Of a DNA stretch of 64,000 nt, positions 25,527-36,268 are shown piece by piece. Under the pieces are notes generated by a model, which saw nothing but the letters and a program-made list of their open reading frames with translations, made no database searches and had not been told where the DNA came from. Position numbers and translations under genes: made by a program. Source of the stretch: Oxyruncus cristatus (taxonomy: Eukaryota; Chordata; Aves; Passeriformes; Cotingidae); the NCBI GenBank assembly GCA_013399855.1, contig VXAY01006826.1:1-64000 (forward strand), in the 5' to 3' direction. The stretch's first letter is position 1, and every line of letters begins with the position of its first letter.

Positions 25527-25730
25527 AGAAAATTACATCTGAGCACAAGAAAAAGCTTTTTTATTGTGAGGGTGGTTAAACAGTAGAATGGGATGCAGTG
25601 AAGTCTCCATCCTTGGAAAATATACAAACCCCATTTGAGCATGGTTCTGAGTATCCTGTGTTCTGAGCAGGCGTGGGGGGTTAGATGATCTCCACAGGTC
25701 CCTTTCAACTCCTGCTATTGTGTAATTCTG
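25527..25730 (+). mobile_element. CR1 LINE, right half of a split copy
   Basis: It resumes at 'agaaaattacatctgagcac' (family 'aggaagttccatctgaacac') and continues through 'ttattgtgagggtgg' to the 3' end 'gtgtaattctg'. Its tail type (agatgatctccacaggtccc) differs from that of the other copies in the window. It is the 3' part of the element that begins at 24755. Confidence 0.88.
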
Positions 25731-28700
25731 CAAATAAAAGTAATTTCCAGAGTCTGAGCACAACCAGTGCAGATTATTATGATTTTTGCTACTGAGTCCA
25801 AAAGGGCATGATCAGACCTAATGGATGGGTTTGTGGCCTTGTAATACCAGGAGCTTGTTAATGTAGTGAATTCAAAGCTACAGAATTACACTGGTGTACT
25901 TAATTATTTTGTTGCCTTAAAGGTCACCACAAAAATAGTCTGGAATAGTGAGAAAAACACACATCAGATTGTAAAAGCTGTGAGTTAACAGCCATGGAGC
26001 TGACACATCTGAACAAATGGAAAGAAAATTATTTCTCAGAGGTTCTGTGTGTAAATTAACCTTGATGTAAAACGAATGACAGATGCCTGAATTTACAGGA
26101 AGCAGAACATTAGCTTCATGATACTGACTTCAGGAGTAGTATAGTATTAGTATACTATAGTATCTGACTATTCTAATATCTATTGTTCAGTTAAGGCAGT
26201 CTCCTCCTCAAAGCAAAAAAAGTTTCCTATTTTCTAAGACACTACTCTGCTCTAAAGCAAGGGGAGTTGTCAGCATGGAAACTACCATCAAAAGCTATAT
26301 GCTGCTAAGATGCATTTGTTTTACTTGCTTCAAACTTGCATTGCATGAAAATGAGATGGCTAAATGCAGAGGTTTACCATGGTTCATATTTGTCCTGCAG
26401 CAAAGGATTCAGAGTCCAGAACGTGAGTATATTAACAAATGCAGCACTGACAAGTACTGCCTTTTGATTCTGTACCCACTGAGCTACTCTATAAAATCTT
26501 TTTTTTTCTATCACCCGTCCCTTTCTCCCACCTCAAAAATCTTGATTAAGGTCACACTGATATGAGCAGATTAATGTTCATGTAATATCCTCACAATGAG
26601 ATTTCCTACTCAGCAAGCTGGAGTGCTGGGCTTCACCCACTAAGTTATTCAACAGGTTATAAAATTTGTGCATGTGAACTTTAAAACATAAAGCCTCTAA
26701 TAGCTCTTAGTGAAGGTCCTCTGTGAGAATTTTGAGTGACAAAAGCAAGAAATTAAAACAGTAGGTCAACAATATATTTATACGGGAAACAATTAGAGTG
26801 CTGCTTTTCCTGCTTCCTCACTTCATTACACTGGGCTCAAAGATTCTCACATCAAAATAATGAGAAGCCAGAGTGGCTGACATTGGGAAAGAAGATGAAC
26901 ACAAGAGATATGAGCCTTGACTGATTAGATACCTGGCAACCATCACTGAGCTCAGAATGCAGAAGCATGTGATGGAGATGCCATCATCCTGGCAAAGCAG
27001 GAGTAGCAACACCCCTCACACATCTCAGTCCCTTTAGGTTCCCGAACCCCAAGACCATTATGATGTTTTAAGTCCTCAAGAGTCCTCCCAGACATGCTTA
27101 GAGGAGTACTCACTCTTCAGCATAACAATAAGCCTTTCCAGCACACTAAATTTTAGGAAAATAACACTTGCACTCATACCTGCTTCTAAGAGTCCAGGAT
27201 AAGGTTGCACAGCCCATCACAGGATTTAAAAGCTTATTTCCATGTGACTAAGCCTAGACTGTGTCCTGTACTGTCTTTCTAATTAACCAAACTGGGCATC
27301 TTCCTGAGGCACAAGATATTTTCTTTGAGGCCAAATGTCTAGTTTTCCTCTCACTGCAGGTTTATGGAAACAGTGGAGTTGGTTGCCAGATATGAAGCTG
27401 GGAAACATTTTGAGGTCTTACGACTTAGATACAGAATTTTGATGACATGCATGTCAGTTCTTTACCATTTCCACAGTATTCCCCTAAAATATATCTCTTC
27501 CCAAAACACAGGATACATATGCTCTTTTTGTCTTGTACCAAGATTGAAAGTTTAAAATTGAAAGTCTCAAAGATGTCATTAACTCAGGATACTCAGCTGG
27601 AGAAGACTTGAGACTGACTTAATGAAGTAATTAGAATTTTATATGAATTTTTACTTGTAAGAAGAGTTCCCAATAACAAGAGACAGCTGGTCAGAACTTC
27701 TGGAAGTAAGATAGCAGGTGTGGATTGCTGGATAACTGAAAAATTAAGAGCTTAGTTTTAGCAACCATCTGTGAAGACTTCAGGTAACAGGCCTATCATT
27801 GCATGGAAATAATGTGGAATCAACAGGAAAAAAATCCATGACAATCTACTGTTTTGTTCATTAAAAGAGATCTTTTTTTTAATGCTGTTCCCTTCTGGGG
27901 TCTGGAGTCATTCTTCAGTGAATAGAAAATTTGGCCAAAAATGCAGTCATAGAGTGAGGAGAGTAGGAAAGGATTAAAAAGAAGATCATAAGAGGAAATT
28001 AAAGAGAATACACTATCACGGAATAATAGTGTATACTGCATCAGATGAAAGAAAAGAGGCTTTCAAGTATAAGCACTTTGACCCTTGATTAGGATAGCTG
28101 CCTGCCTTTGAAATTCTCTTATATGGGGAAGAAAAAAATTAAATATATTGGTAAGATGAAATACCTTTTCTTGGTTTGTTTTTCTTTTTGCCTGACTGTA
28201 ATAATAATAAAGATTTTCTAAAACTTTTCAGTTTATCTTTTGAAGCAATATGAGAAATAAATAGTATTGCCAAGTCTATATTCACAGCTTTACTCATGCA
28301 CTCCTTTTTAGCATCTGCAGCAAATTAGGTAAGACCTAAAGTCATCAAGCTTTTTATCCTTAATCTTTGATTCATCTCCAGAAAAGCTCTGCACTACATG
28401 ACCACAAGACAAAGATTTATGTGGATAATATAGCATATGATTAAATAATCACAGACAGTATTGTAATGCAAATACAGAAAGACACATATGGGGGTTGGTT
28501 GATCATAATCACAGAATCTCAGCCTGGTGTTAAGATCCCAATTGTTAGTACATCCAAGAATGAGAAATGTCTTCTCAGACAGCAATATCTTAGCACTTAG
28601 CCATTTTAAAGATGGAAAGGTTATGACAAAGTAGTATTCATTTATGTCATCAGGATTTTCAAAACCCTTCCTTGCAAATGCTTGCCATAGAACAAACTAC

Positions 28701-31700
28701 ATCACATTCATTTGGTCAGCCTCTTTATCTGTACATAGGTAGAAGAATATATAATAAATCGACCAGATTCACAGCCATGCAATTTGCTCAAAAGATGTTT
28801 TTTTCACAACAGTAGTAGCTGTATTTTTCTGGTCTTTCTACCAAAGCGACTCAAGCAGGCTGAAGTCAGGTAAACCTTTAGTACAAAATTTGTATGTCTC
28901 TGGAACTACCACTAAAATGGCACCTTGTCTGAGGGCTGCATGGTGTTGTGATGCTATGCCAAAGACGTAAGAGCTTTCATCAGTTTACCTTTGCAGATAA
29001 GATGCAGCATAAAAAGAATAACATGTTTATAACAGAAACTTGCCTGAGATACCTTGTAATATTTTATGTAAGTGACAGGTGAGTAGAGGTGTTATTTTAG
29101 TTACCTACTCCACCATAGAAACAGGAATGTCAAAACCTAATACAAACCCATATTATCTAAATCTAATCCCACATATGGATATCTTCAATTAAAACCGCAC
29201 AAACTGGACTACGGAAATCTAGAAGAATTCCAAGAGTCAGTTCAGTTCATTTTGAATTACCAGTTGCATGGTAGTTACCATTGCTAATGCTCTCCCTTCT
29301 GCTTTTCCCTGCTGCTGTCAAGTGCATAATCAGCCGCTGCCATCGGCACTGGGTTTGAGCAGGGTGATATCACATCTCCTGACTGCTACAGCATGCAACA
29401 GTAAGGGCAGAGCCACCTCTCTTCAGAAGTTAGCTGGAGGACCTTGGTGATTCTGCTCACATTGCAATGCTTATAGCAGCAGCTCAATTTGTTTTTCATG
29501 TGTTGCTCAGAGAAAGAGGAACAACACTCACAAAATAATATATCTTTAATATAAGAAGCCTGGTAAGAATCTAAGTTTAAATCATCTTGTATCTCCACCA
29601 CCAGTAGAGAGGCAAATTCAGGTTTTCCAGGAAATTCCTTTGGTCCTATTCTCTCCCAGATGGTTCTGTTCATGAAAACTCGTGTCATGTTGTGTAAAAT
29701 ATAAGTACTTTGAGCTTTTCACACCACTTAAGAAGTTCAATGTATTCCACATATCTAAGGTTAATACTACATACATCTTTTTGAGCCTTACATATTCATT
29801 GACTCATTAAATGGAGAGTGACAAAGGGCTGAGATTGTGTGCATACACACATGTGGACAGACATAATTCTCAGATTTGAAGTGTTATTTGAAACAGGACT
29901 GAACAACTTTGCAGAACACAATTACTGTTAGTAACCCTTTACAAGAAAGGTTAAGAAGGACAATTAACAGTGATTTTATTTGTGTATTTTCTGCTTTTTG
30001 TAATATCCTTCATGGTTCAAAAATTACCATTTTGTGACTGCAGCATGTAGACACACCATCTTGTTCCACTGAAAGCTGTTTTGTCAGGCACTTCTTAAGC
30101 CCCTTCAGAAAATTTTCTTTCTAGAAATATCTTGTAAGGACAAAATCCACGTGGGAAGAAGAATAAGCTACCCTCCTGTAGCACTAATCTAATTTACAAC
30201 AGTGTAACAGTGTCAGGTGGAAAAACAAATACAAGTGTTAAACACGTGACAGTCATTAAGCAAAATAAAGGCTGTCATCCACCAATATAAAGTCATTTAG
30301 AATTACATAAACAGCAGTGTCATCAATCCAGTCCGGATTACAGCACTAATAGTATTGATAACTCAGCTTATTTGCTCCCAGACCGCTCCTTTGCAGAGCA
30401 GTACTACTCAGAATTTCTTGAGATTTCTGAAAAATATTTTATTTACATGTTGATGTGTCAGCTCCTGCCTTTCTCACACCTTTCCATACAAGTAAAACAT
30501 TTATTGAGCTCACAGAGGGGGTTAATAGCATTTGTTTGCCCTTATTGAATATTTGCCTGATGGGTGTTGTACAGCTCACAGGACAGAATTATCTTTCTGG
30601 ACCTGCAAGCCGGCTGTGATTGCAAATATTTTGGTTTTTTCATGCATGTTGCTTTCCAAGTGTCAGACTCTCTTTCACACTAAGACTGCTTTGCAACTTC
30701 CAGGCAAAGTGGTGAAACAATGGCTGCAGTCGGGTGCACTGTACCATTTATACTGTCACATTCATGTAAAGACAGCTTTGCACAAGCAAGAAAAGCTGAC
30801 TAACACTATTAGTGACATCAACGAATGGACAGAAAACTCTCTCTTCCTTCTAAAAACACATACCTTGAAATCTCTGGGAGTTTTTCAATTTGGACATGGT
30901 ATGCTGATCTAGGTCCTGTTCTCCTCCTCTAAAACCAAACTAGATTTTTAAGAACTGCATCATGTGTGGGATATTGCAATCACAATCAGAATTCAAAGGC
31001 TAGCTGTTCTTTGTGTCAACTATTCAACTAGTGGTGAATTCAGATGGAGAATTCAGAGTTTGGCAATACATAGATAAATGAAATTTGTTTAGAACTTGTC
31101 AAAACATCTAGCTGAAATATCAGGGAACACTGGCAAAAAAGTGCTCTTGCTCAGCATTTCACATTGTAGTATCAGAGTCACAGATGTCTGGTTTATTTAC
31201 TGTATGTGAAAAACCATTTAATACTTTTTTTTTCCACCTCCACATCTTCATTTCATTCTATGCTAATTTGAAATTTTACTAATCTACATCAGTCACATGC
31301 AGTCACTTGTTAAGCCCACATAAAAATAAGTTTGTATGGTTTAAAAAAAAAAATTAATCTCCATAAAAAATAAAGACTGAACAGCAAATTGTGGTATTGT
31401 TTGTTGGCAAATAAGTCCATAACAAGGCTAAGTTATAACTAAGTGGATCAAAAAAAGCCAACCAGGAATTAAGTCGGGAAACAGTTAAAAGAGTGTGCAA
31501 CCCAGAAGAAGTTACATGATCCTGACTAGAGCATACAGACTCTGGACATGCACAAAGTATATGCACATTTTAGAAAAACTAAAATACTAGGAGAAGAAGG
31601 GCCCGACTGTCATCTAGAAATAGAGAGAACAGTTACTTCACATCATCATGCAAAGATCTGCAAAGTGTGCACAGCATGGATAAAATGACATGTTCAGCCT

Positions 31701-34032
31701 AACAAATTTCTTTAAAGATTCCATGGCTGGTGTTGCAACTGAGAAGAGTAATTCTACAGATGGATAGGTCTTGCTTTGTTATTGTCTTGCAATACTCAGC
31801 CCAAAACACAGAATGCACACAGCCATGTAGTCACTGTTTTTACAGGCATTAGCACAAAGAGAAAAACAAAAATCAGAAAATAGAAAGTTACTTGAGAGAC
31901 CTGAAAGTTTATGATTGTAACCTTATCCCTTTAGGGGAGTGTGTGAACTGAATGTGTGAAAGCAAAATAATAAATGGGAAATGACAAAATATGTAATAGT
32001 ACCAGTGAGAAATGTGTCTATTATAGGGATGAAAGCTCATCAAGCCATTGCTCTCCCTTCAGAAAAAGCAGTCATTGAAAGCCGAGGTTTAAAATAAGTA
32101 AGGAAGAATCTGAGACCGTATTTTTTCCTTATGGTGAAGGGATACTCAAAAGACCATAAAAAGAGAGCTAAAAGATCATCAACAAAGTTTATATACAAAT
32201 AATTTACTGTACTCTAAAATAAAGGTTAAAGGAAGAGCTCATTACTTGGGTAATTGTTGGTTAAGAAGAACAGCTGATAAAGCAGGCATCTTCACTCTTA
32301 TTTGCAACAGGAGGTAAAAATCTCTTCTTTTGCATTTCCTCGAAAAAATTTAACATACATTTGTTTTGCTCTCTTTCTCATGTGAGAAATCAAACAGATT
32401 GCTCAAGATGCCTCAGCTAGATCTAGACGTGTTCAAGACCAGAAAACAGTTTAAGCTGCTTTCACTTCTGCCTTTTGTGCTGTATTTGATGTATCTCACT
32501 GAAAGACAAGACACATTTATTATGCCACGGGACTGTAGCTCTCACTCCACAATGCCAGTTTCAAGATTCGTGAGGACAACTAACAGGCTGACAAACTGTC
32601 AGTGGTTGTCTGTCAGTGGCCTTCTTTTCCTGAGGAAATAAACTCTTGGCTGGATTAATTTTACAGGACCCAACAGGAACTCAGAAGGAAAGAGAAAGAA
32701 AACATTTGGGGAGAAAAGGGGCACAAAAGGAAAGGTACAGAATAATTCTAAAAATACTCTAAGAATACCAATAAATTAAATATAAATCCCATGTGATGAA
32801 AATGTTATATAAGGTTCTCTTTGTGGAGAAAAAGTGATTGTCTGCTTCATAAAATCAGACAGAAGTACCTTTGAGCACTGTCTGTCTAACATGGCTGTCC
32901 AAACCAACATCATAAGAGGCAAAGACATGCAACTGAAATGGGATTATTCAATTTAGTAAGGAATATGAGAACTAGTCCAAGATTTACATAAGAATGACAC
33001 AGTCTTTAGGTACTCTAAAGAAAGACCAAAATTGTTCACAAGTATTTCAAGGAATTAAAGTAAAACAATTTCTCTCAGTGCAAAAATGTCATTTAGCTCT
33101 GTTTCCTTCCAGTGTGCTGTACATTATAGCTCTTAGCTTTCCTGTGTTCAGCTCGTCATGGAGTAACAGAACTAGAGAAGGAAGACATCTCATACATAAC
33201 ATCAAGTAAGAGAATAGATGTCAGCAGAGTACAAAAGCAGCAAGTCACTTAAAATAAGCTGACTTTGACATCAAAAGAGATTTTTTTGCAAGTTGTCAGT
33301 CTTCAAGATCAGTATTTTTATGCACTGTCAAGACCTATGACTCATGAGTAGGAGAAAATGACGCTGAGGACACTAAAGTGCTTAACGGACATGGAACACA
33401 ATGTGTTAGGGGAAGCTGACAGAGAAGAGGAAAATATGGGAAAGTATAATTGCTATTTCCTACAATATATAGGGAAAATATAGAGAAGATGAAGCTAGAC
33501 TCACTTCAGAAGTGTGCAGGAAAATGGCACAAGTTAGCACAAGGTAAACTCAGTCTTGCTAAAAGGAAAATTTTCTCTGCAATGAGCATGATTAATCCCC
33601 AGAATAAGTTTCTACCCCTGTACATTTAAAAAATTCAGATAGACAAAGCCCTGAAAAACCTTAACTAAACTTGAAATTAGCCTTTGTTTGAGCAGAAGAT
33701 TGGACTAGATAATATCCAAACATCCTTTACAATCTATTTTTCTCTGATTTTGACTATTTTCAATTCTTTTCCCATGATTCAATGATTTTAAGTAGAATTT
33801 AACCAGCCAGTTGACTATTAAGAGTCAAATTTTGGAATGTAAGTACAACTGAGTGAAAGTGAACCCAAGTGTTAAAAATTACTGAAAAGTGTTGCAGACT
33901 AACAGTGTTTCATTTTGTGATTGAAGAATCTTATTTCACATTCATCTCATAATAAGAAGCTTGTAATAAAAAGCAAGTATACCAGCATCTGAATTATGCA
34001 ACTACAGTTTTGGGAATAACCTTAGATAAATA
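25731..34032. other. Long gene-less stretch
   Basis: Eight kilobases of AT-rich DNA without a recognisable transposon or gene. There is a short palindrome at 26140-26159. Open frames near 29386-29688 (minus, 100 codons) and 30532-30912 (plus, 126 codons, no ATG start) are no longer than chance predicts for this many bases and resemble nothing I know. Any conserved regulatory elements cannot be seen from one sequence. Confidence 0.45.
26140..26159. repeat. Short AT palindrome
   Basis: TATAGTAT and its reverse complement ATACTATA are separated by a four-base loop (TAGT). A hairpin is possible. It has no terminator-like context and is probably incidental. Confidence 0.7.
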
Positions 34033-34177
34033 GGATCAATTTAGCTCATTTGGTTAAAGCATGGTTATAACAACACCAAGGTCATGGTCTTGATCCCCAT
34101 ATGGGCCATTCACTTAAGAGCTGGACTCAATGATTTTTGTGGGTCCCTTCTGACTCAGAATATTCTGTGATTTTGTG
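34033..34177 (+). mobile_element. tRNA-Ile-derived SINE (TguSINE1-like)
   Basis: The left half (34033-34107) follows a tRNA-Ile gene. It has TTTAGCTCATTTGGTTAAAGC for the D-arm and A box (expected TTAGCTCAGTTGGTTAGAGC), then a degraded anticodon arm, 'caaggtcatggtc', TTGATCCCC for the B box (expected GGTTCGATCCC), and GGGCCA at the acceptor end. The right half (34108-34177) is a CR1-type tail: 'cacttaagagctggactcaa', 'gggtccctt', and the end TATTCTGTGATTTTGTGA. This tRNA-Ile plus CR1-tail arrangement is that of TguSINE1 in zebra finch and relatives. Such SINEs use pol III for transcription and borrow CR1 machinery for insertion. Box mutations make this copy unlikely to be transcribed. Confidence 0.85.
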
Positions 34178-35467
34178 AAATATTAACTTTTTAAATTTTG
34201 CAGTGTTCTGTAGGTCATAATGTTGCTGTTGCAATAAAAACAGCATACGAAAATGAGACACAAATTACTATTCTTATGTACCAAGGGAGTGCCTGGGATT
34301 CCTCATACCTTTGAAGGACTTTTACTAACTGTGTTATCTCATAGAGATTCCTGAATACAATAAGAGATTGATTGTGAGGGTCTTTATTCATGATGAAATA
34401 CTCGATTATGATTGGAGGGGGGATTTCTATCACTTGCTCTTAATTTTGCATGTGAATCTGTAGATGGAAGTTTTAAACTTCAGAGGATTAAAATGCCAAG
34501 AGAGGGTTGCATACACTTTGATATGGTCATACTGTTGCTGCAGAATTTTCAATAGTCTCTCTCTCCTGTTCTGTGGAATAGGGTTGATATTAATTCTTTG
34601 TTGCTGTATACTGCACTATGAAACTTCCTCCACGTTCCTTGGGATGTAATGGAAGGCAGGTTGACAATATTACTACAGGCTTTGGCTTGGGCATGGGCTT
34701 TGTTTTCATCCACTGAGGACAGAAGGCTGAGCAGTGAGACTGTGCGACTGAAGTTTTTTACAACTGTTGCAGGACTGAACTTTCCAGGGAGAGGGAATTT
34801 CAGTGTAAATATTTTTCTGTGGAATCCTGTTATATAGATTCACCATCTCTTTAGCACTAGCCACCAGCAAACATCTGTGAATTATAACAGCCACATACAG
34901 AGGTTGCGTGCTTCTGTCTGCCCTCAAAACACAGGTGCTGGGACCAGGTCTGTACTGCAAACAGTTACCTGTAGCAGAAAGGTGAATGGGGCCTAAGTAT
35001 ACCTACAGCATAACTACTTAACTTTGGCTCTTTTGTAAAAAAAAGGCTCCATCTATTTGGTACCAGCATAATCTGCCCCTTCTGCTTCAGGGAAAATATA
35101 TGTACGATTATCTTTCTTGGAGGATACAAATTTCTCCACTTGTACTGGATGGTGGAGGGGAACTGTTAGCAAAGCACAACTGATTCTTAGGAAAACACAG
35201 GGTAACATGAAAAAAACAAAGGAATGACAACCTCTGCTGGCAGAACAGACGTCTTGGCAATGACACCAGTTGCTCTTATGAATGTCCTTGTCCTTGTGGA
35301 AAAGTTGCATGTTACAGAGTTTTCAAATAATACATGCAGCTATGGCATTCACCAGTGGATAAATTCCATGTATGTAACAGATTACAGAATAAAGAAAAGC
35401 TATCACAAGCTATATAGCAAAAGTATGAACCAATTCAAAACAGCAAGAAGAATATCCAGTGTTTTTT
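34178..35467. other. Non-coding stretch, nothing recognised
   Basis: Sequence between the SINE and the CR1 pair. Small open frames only; none is recognisable. Confidence 0.45.
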
Positions 35468-36060
35468 CATGGAATCATATAACTATAAAATGATTTGGGT
35501 TGGAAGGGACCTTTGAGGGTCATCTAGCCCAACTTCCCTGCATTGGAGCAGGAACATCTTCAAATAAATTAGATTGCTCAGAACCTTGTCCAACCCAATC
35601 TTGAATGCTTCCAGCAGTGGGGTTACTGCCTCTCTGGGCAACGTGTACCAGTGTTTCACCACCTTCATTGTAAAGAATTTCTTCCTTTTATCTAGTATGA
35701 ATCTACCCTCTTTCAGTTTAAAACCATTTACTCTACTACTACAGGCCCTGTTTCAAAGTTTGTCCACCTCATTCTTAAGCCCTCTTTAAATACTGAGAGA
35801 CCACCATAAGGTCTCCCTGGAGCCATCTCTTCTCCAGCCTGAACAGCCCCAACTCTCTCAACCTGTATTCATAAGAGAGGTGCTCCAGCCCTCTGATAAT
35901 CTTTGTGGTCCTCCTCGGGACCCCCTCCAACAAGTTCAAGTCTTTCTTATGCTGTGGACCCCAGAGCTGGACGCAATACTAAAGGTGGGGTCTTACGAGG
36001 GCAGAGTGAGTGAGACCTACTGGCCATCCTTTTGATGCAACCTATGATAGGTTTGGCTTT
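35468..36060 (-). mobile_element. CR1 LINE, minus strand
   Basis: The left edge is a reversed CR1 end ('tcatggaatcatataactat', then 'gggttggaagggacc'). The body runs through the 3' UTR and the C-terminal ORF2 region on the minus strand ('tctcttctccagcctgaaca' near 35828; 'gtggaccccagagctggac'). The copy stops abruptly at 36060, within the segment matching 'gataggtttggctttctggg', where the opposite-strand CR1 begins. Frames are fully degraded. Confidence 0.93.
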
Positions 36061-36268
36061 AAACTGAAAGAGAGTAGATTTAGATTACGTATTAGGAAGA
36101 AATTTTTTTCTGTGAGAGTGGGGAGGCACTGGAACAGATTGCCAGAGAAGTTGTGAATGGCCCATCCCTGGAAGTGTTCAAGGGGTTGTTGGATGGGGCT
36201 TGTCTAGTGCCAGGTGTCCCTGTTCACGTCAGGGTAGTTGGAACCATTCGGTGATTCTGTGCTGATTC
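36061..36268 (+). mobile_element. CR1 LINE 3' end, plus strand
   Basis: It starts at 'aaactgaaagagagtagatt' and continues through 'attaggaagaaat', 'ggaggcactggaacagattg' and 'catccctggaagtgttcaag' to 'ggtgattctgtg' and a second degraded terminal repeat. It is only the last 200 or so bases of a CR1. It abuts the minus-strand copy without spacer, so its first 40 bases form an imperfect inverted repeat with about 35677-35719. Confidence 0.92.

Noticed and set aside
29386..29688. 100-codon minus-strand Cys-rich frame
   Set aside because: No zinc-finger spacing or known family is visible, and the length is within chance.
30532..30912. 126-codon plus-strand frame
   Set aside because: It starts at TTG, not ATG, matches nothing recognised and is compatible with chance.
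34033..34107. A functional tRNA-Ile gene
   Set aside because: The cloverleaf is degraded (A and B box mutations, disrupted anticodon arm), and it is fused to a CR1 tail, so it is a SINE.
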